DNA of 64,000 nt, taken from positions 1-64,000 of the forward strand of contig CARUPR010000009.1 of assembly GCA_949077035.1 (NCBI GenBank), read 5' to 3'. Position 1 is the first letter of the stretch. The number at the start of each line of letters is the position of its first letter. This DNA comes from an uncultured Eubacteriales bacterium. Its GTDB lineage: Bacteria; Bacillota; Clostridia; Christensenellales; UBA1242. Shown here one piece after another: positions 43,877 to 52,631 of the stretch. The notes under the pieces are model-generated. The model did no database searches, was not told the DNA's origin, and worked only from the letters and a program-made list of their open reading frames with translations. Both the position numbers and the translations under genes were made by a program.

Positions 43877-44737
43877 TTATTTTAAAATTCCAAAAAGAGC
43901 TATAGTCTTTGGACCACAATTGCAACCCATTGTGTAATCTATATAATCAATTATAATTTCTTTGTTTTTTGTGTTTGCTTCAAGAAAACTTGCAAGTTGT
44001 TCAGCTTCTTCCTTTTGGCCGGTATGTCCTATATATATTTTACCTTTTGTGGTCAAATCAGCATATTGTAATATAAATTCTTCTAAAATTCTCAATGCTT
44101 TTTTTCTTCCTATTGATTTTGAAAATAATTTAAGTTTTCCTTCCTTGTTTGCTGTAATAATCGGAACCAGTTTCAACATTGTCCCTAAGCTTGTCACAAA
44201 AGCACTTATACGGCCCGACCTTTTCAAAAATTTCAAATCTCCTGGGGCAAAAATAGCAAAAGTTTTTAAACCATTATTATTTAGTGCATCAAAAATTTCT
44301 TGTGCAGACCTTCCTTCATCGGCCATTTTCTTTGCCTCTTCAAGTAAAAGTGCAACAGCAAAACTGCCTGTTAAACTATCGGCAACCCAGATATGTTTTC
44401 CATATTTATTATTAAGCTCATCGGCAACAAGTTTAGCATTGCCATTTGAGCAACTCATTCCATTTGCCAAACCAATGTAAAAAACATCAAAACCAGCTTT
44501 TATATATTTCTCAAAAATCTGCTCGTATGAAAAACTATTTATACAACTTGTCGAGCAGGATTCTGATTTTTCTAATGCTGTGTAAAATTTTTCAAAATCT
44601 TGAATTGGATAATCAAAACTGTTATGTGTATTTCCATTTATTGTGATATCCATTGAAAGAAAATCAATGTCAAGTTCTTTCAATCTCTCTTTGGATAAGC
44701 TGCAACAACTGTCTGTAATAATTTTAATTTTGTTCAT
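43877..44737 (-). CDS. DegV family protein (possible FakB-type fatty acid binding protein)
   Basis: A 286-residue DegV protein. The N-terminal I-I-T-D-S-C-C-S-L-S motif, the S-C-S-T-S-C-I-N ligand-binding segment, A-D-S-L-T-G-S-F-A and the R-S-G-R-I-S-A motif match the family. DegV/FakB proteins hold a fatty acid for phosphorylation by FakA. A FakA-like protein is encoded at 8061-9692. ATG 44737 follows AGGAG. It is a single gene. Confidence 0.88.
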   Translation of the reverse strand: MNKIKIITDSCCSLSKERLKELDIDFLSMDITINGNTHNSFDYPIQDFEKFYTALEKSESCSTSCINSFSYEQIFEKYIKAGFDVFYIGLANGMSCSNGNAKLVADELNNKYGKHIWVADSLTGSFAVALLLEEAKKMADEGRSAQEIFDALNNNGLKTFAIFAPGDLKFLKRSGRISAFVTSLGTMLKLVPIITANKEGKLKLFSKSIGRKKALRILEEFILQYADLTTKGKIYIGHTGQKEEAEQLASFLEANTKNKEIIIDYIDYTMGCNCGPKTIALFGILK

Positions 44738-44907
44738 ATAAATCTCCTAATTTTTTTTTGTAAACTTTATTTTTTGAAACCTTTGTTTCATATTTTGATT
44801 TTATGTTTTTAATAAAAATTTCTCAAGCGAAACAAAAAATATATTTCTACTTATATATTTTTAAGTTCGCTTAAAAGTGGAATTTGCATTTTTGCACCTA
44901 AAAAAAT

Positions 44908-44936
44908 TTGTTTTTATTGAATAAATGTGTTATAAT
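44908..44936 (+). promoter_or_regulatory. Extended -10 promoter of the XRE regulator gene
   Basis: TTGTTT at 44908-44913, 17-bp spacer, TATAAT at 44931-44936 preceded by TGT. The predicted +1 is 44943, only 2 nt before ATG 44945, with no Shine-Dalgarno. Confidence 0.65.
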
Positions 44937-44944
44937 TTTATCAT

Positions 44945-45586
44945 ATGGATGAAAAAGAGATTTTGGCTCAAAACCTAACAAGGTATAGAAAAAACGCTGG
45001 TATAAGCCAACTTGAACTTGCAAAAAAGCTATGTTATAGCAATAAAAATATCAGCAAGTGGGAAAATGGTGAAACAATGCCAAATGCTTTTATTCTGCAA
45101 AAAATTGCCAATATTTATGGTGTCACAATAGAAGATTTGCTTTCTCAAAACAATACCATAAAGCCTTTACAAGAGGTTCCTAAAAAAAATTATAGGAAAA
45201 CAATTTTTCGTTTGACAATGCTTTTTCTAGCAAACGCAATTATGTATACTTTTGGGACTTTTTTAATTTATGTGTTGAAGATGGTAAATGTTTCAAACTT
45301 TAATCTTTGGCTTATATACCTTTATCTTTCTCCACTTTCTTTTTTAAGCATAACAATTTATTTGCGAGTTTTATATAAATATGTTGACATTATATCTCTT
45401 TCCTTATTTATATGGATGTTGTGTTTGATGTTTTATTTGACTTTTAAAGATATTCCAAATTTTGCTTATATTTTTGCACTTGGCGGAGCATTTCAAATAA
45501 TTATCATTTGCATTGTGATTTTGGTCAATCTCAATATTCTAAAATTAAAAATAAAAAGCAAATATTCAAAAAAAGACAAAACTTAA
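44945..45586 (+). CDS. XRE-family regulator with membrane domain
   Basis: A 213-residue protein. Residues 5-65 form a helix-turn-helix with G-I-S-Q-L-E-L-A-K-K-L and I-S-K-W-E-N-G-E-T-M-P. A linker follows, and from about residue 90 there are four predicted membrane helices. Such membrane-tethered HTH proteins are common in Firmicutes, but the ligand is unknown. It is transcribed alone and has an almost leaderless start. Confidence 0.85.
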   Translation: MDEKEILAQNLTRYRKNAGISQLELAKKLCYSNKNISKWENGETMPNAFILQKIANIYGVTIEDLLSQNNTIKPLQEVPKKNYRKTIFRLTMLFLANAIMYTFGTFLIYVLKMVNVSNFNLWLIYLYLSPLSFLSITIYLRVLYKYVDIISLSLFIWMLCLMFYLTFKDIPNFAYIFALGGAFQIIIICIVILVNLNILKLKIKSKYSKKDKT

Positions 45587-45659
45587 TATTTTGGCTTTTA
45601 GATTATGGTTATGTTTTGATTTATTCTCATGACAAGCAGCTTTATCAATATGATGCAAG

Positions 45660-45691
45660 AAAAAGAGCTCTAAAATAATAGAGCTCTTTTT
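45660..45691. terminator. Bidirectional terminator between the regulator and rsmE
   Basis: A 13-bp perfect stem AAAAAGAGCTCTA with its complement and a 6-nt loop. Confidence 0.85.
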
Positions 45692-45697
45692 AATTTT

Positions 45698-45736
45698 AGG
45701 ACGCAAAGTTTGCAGGTGAGCGTGAGTGCTTTCTTA
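45698..45736 (+). repeat. Terminator-associated repeat copy
   Basis: Begins AGGACGCAA and ends GTGAGTGCTTTCTTA, as in the unit at 3694-3816, with a diverged middle. It starts 6 bp after the terminator stem. Confidence 0.7.
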
Positions 45737-45789
45737 AATTGCTTCCTATTTTTTATCTATAATTTATTTTAATGTTATCATCTTTTGTA

Positions 45790-46485
45790 TTAATTATTTG
45801 ACAGCACAGAAACAAGGGCAAGGGTTGTGATGACAGCGGTGTCGCAACGCAATATGCGTTTGCCAAGGCTGATTGAATGAGAACATTGTTTTAATAGCAT
45901 TGCCTCTTCCTCATTGAAGCCTGCCTCATTTCCAACGATTATGGCGATATTTTGTTTGCCAGTCAAAATCTCTGGTTTAAAAGGGCTCTCTTCATTTTCA
46001 TAGGCAAAAATTGCCAGGTCATATTCTTCAAGCATTTGAGGAAGGTCTTTTAGCTTTATAGGTTTTGTTACCTCAACAAGTTTTGAGCGTTCACATTGTT
46101 TGCAGGCTGTCATAACCTGTGTTTGCACACGTTCTGGTCTTATATCCTTAATCATTGTATACTGGCTTGTGAATGGAACAATTTTATTTATTCCAAGTTC
46201 TATGCTTTTTGCAATGATATTGTCAAAATATTCTTTTTTTGGCAGCATTTGAAAGAGGGTGATATTTCGCTTTGGCAGAGCCTGACAAAGTTTGATTTCG
46301 TCAATATTTGCCAGGCAATCATTTTTGCCCATTTTTGAAATGGTGCAGAAATAATCATATTCATCATCGACATTGGCGATTATTTTATCGCCCTCATTCA
46401 TACGCAAAACCTTTTTAAGATGATTGAATTCATTTCCTTCAATTATTATTTTATCGCCATTTTTTCTTCCAAAAAATCTTTTCAT
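45790..46485 (-). CDS. rsmE: 16S rRNA (uracil1498-N3)-methyltransferase RsmE
   Basis: A 231-residue SPOUT methyltransferase. An N-terminal PUA-like domain (about 1-70) is followed by the knot domain, with V-G-N-E-A-G-F, where family members usually read GPEGGF, and L-G-K-R-I-L-R-C-D-T-A. It is usually found downstream of dnaJ and prmA; here prmA is absent and rsmE is on the opposite strand. ATG 46485 follows AAGAGGATAT. Confidence 0.92.
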   Translation of the reverse strand: MKRFFGRKNGDKIIIEGNEFNHLKKVLRMNEGDKIIANVDDEYDYFCTISKMGKNDCLANIDEIKLCQALPKRNITLFQMLPKKEYFDNIIAKSIELGINKIVPFTSQYTMIKDIRPERVQTQVMTACKQCERSKLVEVTKPIKLKDLPQMLEEYDLAIFAYENEESPFKPEILTGKQNIAIIVGNEAGFNEEEAMLLKQCSHSISLGKRILRCDTAVITTLALVSVLSNN

Positions 46486-46596
46486 AATATCCTCTTATAA
46501 AAGTATATCAGTCTGAATGATTTTTTCAAAATAAAATAATGGTTTAAATGAATAATTTATTGCTATTTTTTGATAAAAATTTAAAGCTTGAGAATT

Positions 46597-47130
46597 TTAG
46601 CAGCAACGATTTCTGCAGCAGTTGCCTAAAATGCAACCGGCAAGAAGGCAGAGTGAATTTCTGTTGCAGCATTTGTTGCAGTTTTTATGGCAGTTGCAGT
46701 TTCTGTTGCAATTTCTATTGCAATCGCAATCCTTTCTGCAGTCAAAGTCTTTTCTGCAGCCACAATCTTTTTTATGGTCAAAGTCTTTTTTGCGGTCAAA
46801 GTCAAAATCGCGTCTTTCAAATTCTTCACCTCTTCCGCCTATTTCTGGTGGATAAAGATTGAAGTCGTTTTCAAATTCAAAGTTTCTCTCTTCAAAGTTT
46901 CTTTCAAAACCTCTTTCTTCAAAACCTCTTTCTTCAAATTTTCTGTCAAAATCTCTATTCCAGCAGTTGCAAGGGCGGTGACAATCATTCCATTTATCGC
47001 AGCAGTGATTGCAACCACAGTTTGGGCGGCATCCGCAGTTTGGGCGACATGGGTTGAAGCAAGGGTTTTGCCATACGAAATTGTTGCAGCCAGAATGACA
47101 GTTGCAATTATTAAAATTATTAAATAACAT
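46597..47130 (-). CDS. Cysteine-rich low-complexity protein, possible spore coat component
   Basis: A 177-residue protein with 31 cysteines by my count, in two clusters (about residues 9-57 and 121-177). They flank a highly charged centre of repeated F-E-E-R-G/N-F motifs. The first cluster has N-C-G-C-R-P-N-C-G-C. The second has repeated C-N-R-N-C and C-R-K-D-C units, ending in a hydrophobic L-C-L-L-A-G-C-I-L-G-N segment and R-C-C. The AGGAG before ATG 47130 supports real translation. No family was recognised. Disulfide-rich spore coat or metal-binding roles are both possible; the coat idea rests on composition alone. Confidence 0.55.
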   Translation of the reverse strand: MLFNNFNNCNCHSGCNNFVWQNPCFNPCRPNCGCRPNCGCNHCCDKWNDCHRPCNCWNRDFDRKFEERGFEERGFERNFEERNFEFENDFNLYPPEIGGRGEEFERRDFDFDRKKDFDHKKDCGCRKDFDCRKDCDCNRNCNRNCNCHKNCNKCCNRNSLCLLAGCILGNCCRNRCC

Positions 47131-47170
47131 TTTATTCTCCTAAATATTTCTAAATTTGTTTTTTCATCAA

Positions 47171-47176
47171 TAAAAT
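47171..47176 (+). promoter_or_regulatory. -10 box of the ykvI-like gene placing +1 on the start codon
   Basis: TAAAAT at 47171-47176 puts +1 at 47183, the A of ATG. The -35 region (TTCTAA at 47148) is poor. No Shine-Dalgarno precedes the ATG. Confidence 0.45.
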
Positions 47177-47182
47177 ATATCA

Positions 47183-48196
47183 ATGAAAGATAGTTTTTTG
47201 GTTGTGCTTGCCATTATAGGCACTGTAATTGGGTCAGGCTTTATAAGCGGCAAGGAAATTGTTGTGTTTTTTACAAGGTTTGGTTATTTTTCCTTTCCTT
47301 GCATATTTTTGGCAGGTATTTTGTTTTTTGTGCTTTTTAAATGTCTATTATCTTTGGGCGACAAAGCACTTGCAAAGCTTAAGAAATCAAAACTTGCCTT
47401 TGTAATCAATCTTTTTTTGTGTCTTTTCTTTTCATCAGCAATGTTTGCAGGAATTTCAAATTTACTTACATTCGACAAGATAATTGTAAATTTTGTTATA
47501 TTTTTTATCGTTTTGACACTGGCGTTTATTGTTTTTAAGTTTGGGATGGGCAGTCTTGATAAGATAAATCTTATTCTTGTCCCATTCATGCTTATATTAT
47601 TTCTTGTCATGCTTTCTACAAAGTTGTCATTTAAGAGTATAGCTATAGTAGGTCAAACAAGATATAGTGGATTTTCAATATTTTTTGCCTTGCTTTATGT
47701 CATATTAAATACCGCAAATGGTGGTGTTATCATAGCAAACTTAGGGCAAAGATTGTCAAAAAAGCAAAAAACGCAAGTAGCCTTAATTTCGGCACTTACG
47801 CTTTCTGCAATTTTGCTGATTGCAAACATTGTTTTGCTTTTAAACCCAACTTCAATTTCTTCTGCCATGCCACTTGTGAGTATGTTTTCAAAAGAAGGGC
47901 ATGTAATAATGACATTTGTTGTATTTATAGGCTGTTTGACGACACTTCTTACACTTGTTTATACATTGTCTTCTTCAATGCGAGGGCTGTGCAAAAATGA
48001 ATTTATTATATTTTTTATAAGTGTAATATTGCCTTTAATATTAAGTTTGCTTGGTTTTGACTTTATAGTTGAATATCTTTATCCACTTGCAAGTATTCTT
48101 GGAATTTATCTTTTAGCTGGTCTGCTTTTTTCAAGTAAATATAAAAGTTTTGGTTTTTATATTAAGAAAGCTTATCATAGAAAGAAATTTAAATGA
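47183..48196 (+). CDS. YkvI-type APC-superfamily membrane protein
   Basis: A 337-residue protein with about ten membrane helices. The N-terminus has I-G-T-V-I-G-S-G-F-I-S-G-K-E-I, the unwound first helix typical of YkvI and LeuT-fold transporters. It is likely a secondary transporter; the substrate is unknown. It runs divergently from the cysteine-rich gene, with only 52 bp between the starts. Confidence 0.78.
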   Translation: MKDSFLVVLAIIGTVIGSGFISGKEIVVFFTRFGYFSFPCIFLAGILFFVLFKCLLSLGDKALAKLKKSKLAFVINLFLCLFFSSAMFAGISNLLTFDKIIVNFVIFFIVLTLAFIVFKFGMGSLDKINLILVPFMLILFLVMLSTKLSFKSIAIVGQTRYSGFSIFFALLYVILNTANGGVIIANLGQRLSKKQKTQVALISALTLSAILLIANIVLLLNPTSISSAMPLVSMFSKEGHVIMTFVVFIGCLTTLLTLVYTLSSSMRGLCKNEFIIFFISVILPLILSLLGFDFIVEYLYPLASILGIYLLAGLLFSSKYKSFGFYIKKAYHRKKFK

Positions 48197-48260
48197 AAAA
48201 CTTAAATTAAAATCTTAAATTAAAAACTTAAATGAAAGCTTAAATGAAAACTTAAATTTT

Positions 48261-49064
48261 CTATTTTTTATATCGTTTTTCAAGAGGGCTTACTAAGAAA
48301 TACATTCCGCTTGCAAGTATGCATAAAACTACAATACTTGCCATTACGATATCCAATTTAAGCAGCTGGCTGCCATAGTTTATAAGATAGCCAAGACCTG
48401 CCTTGCTTGAAAGATATTCTCCCATTATTGTGCCAACCCAGCTCATACCTACATTTATTTTAAGTGCGGTAGCAAATTCTGGTAATGCATTTGGGATTAT
48501 TAATTTGAATAATATTTGATATTTTTTTGCGTGCATTGATTTCATAAGCAATATTTTATCATTGTCACATGAAATGAAAGCATTTAGCATTGAAATTGTT
48601 GTAATTATTACGCATATTAATATACACATTACGATTGTGGCACCAGTTCCAGAGCCAACCCAGAATATTATCATTGGGCCTAGTGCAATCTTTGGCAGTG
48701 AATTGAGGATGATTAGATAGGGTTCAAGCACCTTTCTAAGTCGCTCGCTCCACCAAAGAATGATTGCGATAACAAAGCCGATAAAAGTGGCAAGGACAAA
48801 TCCTATTATTGTTTCATATAGTGATGTCCATATATGCAATATCAGATTGCCATTTTGGAATAGGTCGACAATTGTTACGGCTATTCGAGAAGGGCTTGAA
48901 AAGAAGAATGGGTCTATTACTTCGGTTTGTGCAAGAAGTTCCCAAATTCCTAAAAAGGCAAGTAAAACTGAGAATTGTAATACAATTATTAAAATTTTGT
49001 TGTTTCTTAAACTTTTTAGGTATTTTCGTCTTGCTTTTGAGTAGTTGACGATTTTTTTCTTCAT
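48261..49064 (-). CDS. ABC transporter permease (SsuC/TauC/ThiX type)
   Basis: A 267-residue permease with a basic N-terminal stretch, about six helices and the EAA loop near I-P-N-A-L-P-E-F-A-T-A-L-K. This type imports aliphatic sulfonates, taurine, nitrate or pyrimidine precursors. The start is set at ATG 49064, which shares a base with the ATPase stop (TAATG); the in-frame TTG at 49082 would add six residues. No substrate-binding protein is encoded next to it. Confidence 0.85.
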   Translation of the reverse strand: MKKKIVNYSKARRKYLKSLRNNKILIIVLQFSVLLAFLGIWELLAQTEVIDPFFFSSPSRIAVTIVDLFQNGNLILHIWTSLYETIIGFVLATFIGFVIAIILWWSERLRKVLEPYLIILNSLPKIALGPMIIFWVGSGTGATIVMCILICVIITTISMLNAFISCDNDKILLMKSMHAKKYQILFKLIIPNALPEFATALKINVGMSWVGTIMGEYLSSKAGLGYLINYGSQLLKLDIVMASIVVLCILASGMYFLVSPLEKRYKK

Positions 49065-49819
49065 TAGACTAGATTTCTCCAAATCATTTCAAAATAGTTG
49101 CCAAAATCTTTATCCTCGCGTTTAGTAAGTGGCGTTGGTTGAGGGAAAGATAATTCCAGTTCGGTTTTAACCTCTGCCGGTCTTTTCGTCAATATTATTA
49201 TTTTATCAGACATACTGAGGGCTTCTGAAATGTCATGAGTGACAAGCAAAGCGGTCTTTTTTTCTGATTTTATTATTTCATATACATCATCGCATACTTT
49301 AAGTCTTGTCTGAAAGTCAAGTGCTGAGAATGGCTCATCTAATAAAAGTAGAGCAGGCTCAAGCACCAGTGTTCTTATCAGGGCTACACGTTGACGCATA
49401 CCACCACTAAGTTGACGAGGTTTTTTATTTTTAAAGCTGTAAAGGTCATACTTTTTTAATAATTCTTCTGCAAGTTCAAGCTTTTTTGCATCTTTTTTCA
49501 TCTTTTTAAGTTCTAACCCGAGAATTATGTTTTGCCATATTGTTCGCCATTCGAATAGATGGTCACGTTGAAACATATATCCGATACGCTCATCATTTTG
49601 CTCGATAGGTTTGCCTTCCAAAAGAATTTCACCGCTTGATGGTGTCAAAAGACCTGCTGTAAGAGAAAGAATTGTTGTCTTACCGCATCCACTTGGCCCA
49701 ACAAGAGAAGAAAAAGATTCTTTTTCGATAGCGAAGTTTACGCCATTTAAGGCACATACTTCACTTTCCTTAGTTTGATAAAAGTAGTTTACATTATTAA
49801 ATTCAAGTAATTTTTCCAT
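49064..49819 (-). CDS. ABC transporter ATP-binding protein (SsuB/TauB type)
   Basis: A 251-residue nucleotide-binding subunit. Walker A is G-P-S-G-C-G-K-T-T, signature L-S-G-G-M-R-Q-R, Walker B L-L-L-L-D-E-P-F-S-A-L-D, with the switch His in L-V-T-H-D-I. It is the first gene of a two-gene unit with the permease. AGAGGA lies about 8 nt upstream of ATG 49819. The ligand cannot be assigned without the binding protein. Confidence 0.92.
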   Translation of the reverse strand: MEKLLEFNNVNYFYQTKESEVCALNGVNFAIEKESFSSLVGPSGCGKTTILSLTAGLLTPSSGEILLEGKPIEQNDERIGYMFQRDHLFEWRTIWQNIILGLELKKMKKDAKKLELAEELLKKYDLYSFKNKKPRQLSGGMRQRVALIRTLVLEPALLLLDEPFSALDFQTRLKVCDDVYEIIKSEKKTALLVTHDISEALSMSDKIIILTKRPAEVKTELELSFPQPTPLTKREDKDFGNYFEMIWRNLV

Positions 49820-50275
49820 TTGTATGTCCTCTACATTATCAGTTTAGCAAGACGTGATATGATTGTTACAATTATTTTTAAATTGATGGCAAAAACTTAA
49901 AATTGTTTTTTATCATTGTTTTTTATTTTATTTAAATTATATATTTATTTTAATATTTAATATATAATTATTATTTTTTTTAATAAATTTAATTATTTTT
50001 TATTATAAAAACAATATTTTTTTATTTTTTTCTAATTTTTTCTATTTAAATTTATTTTTTATCAATTATTTAATGGCATAAATTATTTTTTGCCATATTT
50101 TTTTATTATTTTAATAAATTTTAGCATTATTTTTATGTTTTTTATATTTTTTTGGTATTTTTAACTTAATTTTCATATTTTTCTATATATTTTTTTAATT
50201 TTTCTTAAATTTTTGTCAGTCAACATTGAAATTATCTTTTTGCGGTGTTTATAATATGGGCAATTAGCTAATGAG
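49820..50275. other. Very AT-rich intergenic region at the left edge of the phage-like cassette
   Basis: About 450 bp made almost entirely of A and T with long T runs, and no reading frame of note. Only the last 50 bp contain a recognisable promoter. No attachment-site repeat, tRNA fragment or integrase remnant was seen. Confidence 0.6.
50226..50255 (+). promoter_or_regulatory. Vegetative-type promoter of the phage-like cassette
   Basis: TTGAAA at 50226-50231, 18-bp spacer, TATAAT at 50250-50255. The predicted +1 is near 50262, 14 nt before the first ATG. It looks like a strong host promoter; no operator palindrome was seen around it. Confidence 0.65.
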
Positions 50276-50578
50276 ATGGGAGGAGGCGTGGAAGAACAGG
50301 ACAAAATCAAGAAGGCTCTTATGAAAAAGGCTTTGGGTTATAATGCTGACGAAGTTATTGAAGAATATGTCATTGATGAAGAGGGTGCGGCAAGACTTTC
50401 TAAAAAGAAGGTGACAAAAAAACATTTCAGTCCTGATATAACCGCTGTCAAAGTTTTGCTTGAGAGATATTATAAAACTTATGAAGACGAGGTCTTGGCC
50501 ATGTCTGACGAAATGCTTCTTTCCGAAAAGGAAAAACTTGAAAATCAATTGAAGGAGGTAAAAGGTGGAATTAAATGA
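50276..50578 (+). CDS. Small terminase-like or DNA-binding phage protein
   Basis: A protein of up to 100 residues, charged and helical. Residues K-A-L-G-Y-N-A-D-E-V-I-E-E-Y, then K-K-V-T-K-K-H-F-S-P-D-I-T-A-V-K-V-L-L-E-R-Y, resemble the pattern seen in small terminase-like proteins of Firmicutes phages, where a G-Y-x-x-x-E-V segment precedes P-P-D-x-x-A. The start is uncertain: ATG 50276, GTG 50288 and ATG 50321 are all in frame. Overlap with the next gene shows it is part of the cassette. Confidence 0.45.
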   Translation: MGGGVEEQDKIKKALMKKALGYNADEVIEEYVIDEEGAARLSKKKVTKKHFSPDITAVKVLLERYYKTYEDEVLAMSDEMLLSEKEKLENQLKEVKGGIK

Positions 50579-50789
50579 ATGTAAACACTTGACGAAATGT
50601 GACTTTTATGGTTGCAACAATATTGCCAAGTTTAGTTTTTCAACTAAAGGAATTTTAAGGCGCAATCTTTGCTTTTGCGAGGATTGTTTAAAAGGTATGT
50701 ATGAGGCAATTGGAAAAATGCAAACTCCAAAGGGGATAAAAAGCCCTTTCAAATTAAATAAAAGGTTGGTAAAAAGAGATGATAAGTGA
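50565..50789 (+). CDS. Small zinc-ribbon-like protein of the phage-like cassette
   Basis: A 74-residue protein with cysteine pairs C-K-H-L-T-K-C, Y-G-C and L-C-F-C-E-D-C, which could bind one or two zinc ions, and a basic C-terminus. GTG 50565 lies 6 nt after AAGGAGG inside the previous gene. It overlaps the portal gene by 11 nt. The function is unknown; its position between a terminase-like gene and the portal hints at a packaging role. Confidence 0.55.
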   Translation: MELNECKHLTKCDFYGCNNIAKFSFSTKGILRRNLCFCEDCLKGMYEAIGKMQTPKGIKSPFKLNKRLVKRDDK

Positions 50790-52629
50790 AGAAGATAAAG
50801 TTGTTAAAGAGGTGATTGACGATTTCAAAAATCGTGCTGAAATGAGAAGAAGCTTTGATTTAATCTGGCAGATAAACATGAATTTCCTGATGGGGAATCA
50901 GTTTTGCAATGTTGGATATGGCAATCGTTTAGAAGAAATTGATAGACAATTCTTTTGGCAGGAGAGAGAAGTGTTTAATCATATTGCACCTATTTTTGAT
51001 ATTCGATATGCAAAGCTTTCTAAAGTAAAGCCAGAAATCAATATTATTCCTGCGACTAATGATGAAAGAGATAAAATTACTGCAAAGGTTTCTAAGAAAA
51101 TTTTTAATTCTGTCAAAAACAAACTTGACATTGACACAAAAATTAATCAGGGTATTAAATGGTCAGAAGTTTGTGGAACGGCATTTTATAAGATTGGTTG
51201 GAATCCAAATGCCGGTCAGGTTGTTGCCAAAGATGAAAAGGGTAAAGATGTGAAAAGTGGGGAGATTGAATTTTCTGCGGTAAGTCCTTTTGAAATTTAT
51301 CCAGATTCTTCAGTTTGTGAAAGTATTGAAGAGTGTCAAAGTATAATTCATGCCAAAGCATTTTCTACCAAACAAATTGAAAATATGTATGGTGTAAAGG
51401 TGGCTGGAGAAAAGATTAATACATATGCTCTTGACAATGTCAGCTTTGGGGTTGGCGGTCTGGGCTTTAATGGAACTGTGCCTAAGATGATTGAAAATGT
51501 CAAAGAAGATAGTGCGGTTGTCATTGAAAGATATTGCAGACCAAGCACAACCTATCCAAATGGTAGGCTTACAATTGTTGCCGGAAATAAATTGGTGTTT
51601 GATGGTGAACTTCCTTATATATTTGATGATGGCGAGAGGGGACTTCCTTTCATTAGGCAGACAAGCATTGCAGAGCCAGGTTGTTTTTGGGGAACAAGTG
51701 TAATTGAAAGATTGATACCTGTGCAAAGGGCATATAATGCAGTCAAAAATCGCAAGCATGAATTCATCAATAGGTTATCACTTGGAGTATTGAGTGTTGA
51801 AGATGGTTCTGTTGACCTTGATAATCTTGAAGATGAGGGACTTTGTCCTGGCAAGGTGCTTGTTTATAGGCAAGGTGCCAGCGAACCTAAATATTTGCAG
51901 GGTGAAGTTTTGCCAAGCGGTATCGAAAAGGAAGAATCAAATCTTCTTGATGAATTCAAGTCGATAAGTGGAGTAAGCGACCTTTTGAGTGCTGGCTCAC
52001 TTACATCACAGATGAGTGGTGTTGCCATCGAGCTTATGATTTCTCAAGATGAAACCAGACTTAATGCTTCAATTGACAGCATTTATAGTTCTGTCAAACT
52101 TATTGCAAGAAAGATTTTGCAGCTTTATAAACAATTTGCATGCCTTCCTCGTCTTGCAAGAGTAATTGGCGAAAATGGTCAGATTGAAATGTTTTATTTC
52201 ACTTCTGGAGATATTTCAAGCGATGATATTGAAATTGAAAGCCAAACTGATGGTCTTAATACACTTTCTCAAAGACGGGAAATGATTATGTCGCTTCTCA
52301 AAAATGGTGTGCTTAGTGATGAAAATAATCAGCTTTCAAACAGAATGAAATGCAAGATTCTTGAAATGCTTGGCATGGGTATTTGGGAAAACGCCCAAGA
52401 TGTCAATGAGCTTCATATCAAAAAGGCAGGCAATGAAAATTTAAAACTTATCAAAGGTGAAATGGTTAAAGTCAGTGAAATTGATAATCACGAGCTTCAC
52501 ATCAATGAACACATTGCTTTTATGCTTGGCGAAGATTTTGAAAGGGCAATCAAGAAGGATGAAAAATTAGAAGAAAAATATTTAGAACATATTAATAAAC
52601 ATAAAAAATTGAAAATAATGGAGGAATAA
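50779..52629 (+). CDS. Phage portal protein (P22-like)
   Basis: A 616-residue protein. The N-terminus R-S-F-D-L-I-W-Q-I-N-M-N-F-L-M-G-N-Q-F, then P-E-I-N-I-I-P-A, F-Y-K-I-G-W-N-P and S-P-F-E-I-Y-P-D-S, is the pattern of P22/gp1-type portal proteins. The portal is the dodecameric ring at one capsid vertex through which DNA passes. The length is in the range for podoviral portals. The whole frame is intact, with no stop or shift. It is followed 2 nt later by the scaffold-like gene. Confidence 0.85.
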   Translation: MISEEDKVVKEVIDDFKNRAEMRRSFDLIWQINMNFLMGNQFCNVGYGNRLEEIDRQFFWQEREVFNHIAPIFDIRYAKLSKVKPEINIIPATNDERDKITAKVSKKIFNSVKNKLDIDTKINQGIKWSEVCGTAFYKIGWNPNAGQVVAKDEKGKDVKSGEIEFSAVSPFEIYPDSSVCESIEECQSIIHAKAFSTKQIENMYGVKVAGEKINTYALDNVSFGVGGLGFNGTVPKMIENVKEDSAVVIERYCRPSTTYPNGRLTIVAGNKLVFDGELPYIFDDGERGLPFIRQTSIAEPGCFWGTSVIERLIPVQRAYNAVKNRKHEFINRLSLGVLSVEDGSVDLDNLEDEGLCPGKVLVYRQGASEPKYLQGEVLPSGIEKEESNLLDEFKSISGVSDLLSAGSLTSQMSGVAIELMISQDETRLNASIDSIYSSVKLIARKILQLYKQFACLPRLARVIGENGQIEMFYFTSGDISSDDIEIESQTDGLNTLSQRREMIMSLLKNGVLSDENNQLSNRMKCKILEMLGMGIWENAQDVNELHIKKAGNENLKLIKGEMVKVSEIDNHELHINEHIAFMLGEDFERAIKKDEKLEEKYLEHINKHKKLKIMEE

Positions 52630-52631
52630 TT

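Noticed and set aside
46548..47183. Several long antisense frames opposite the cysteine-rich gene
   Set aside because: They mirror the low-complexity composition of the real gene, lack ribosome binding sites and encode repetitive nonsense.
49820..50275. TPP or other riboswitch upstream of the ABC genes
   Set aside because: No conserved riboswitch core could be recognised; the region is almost pure A/T.
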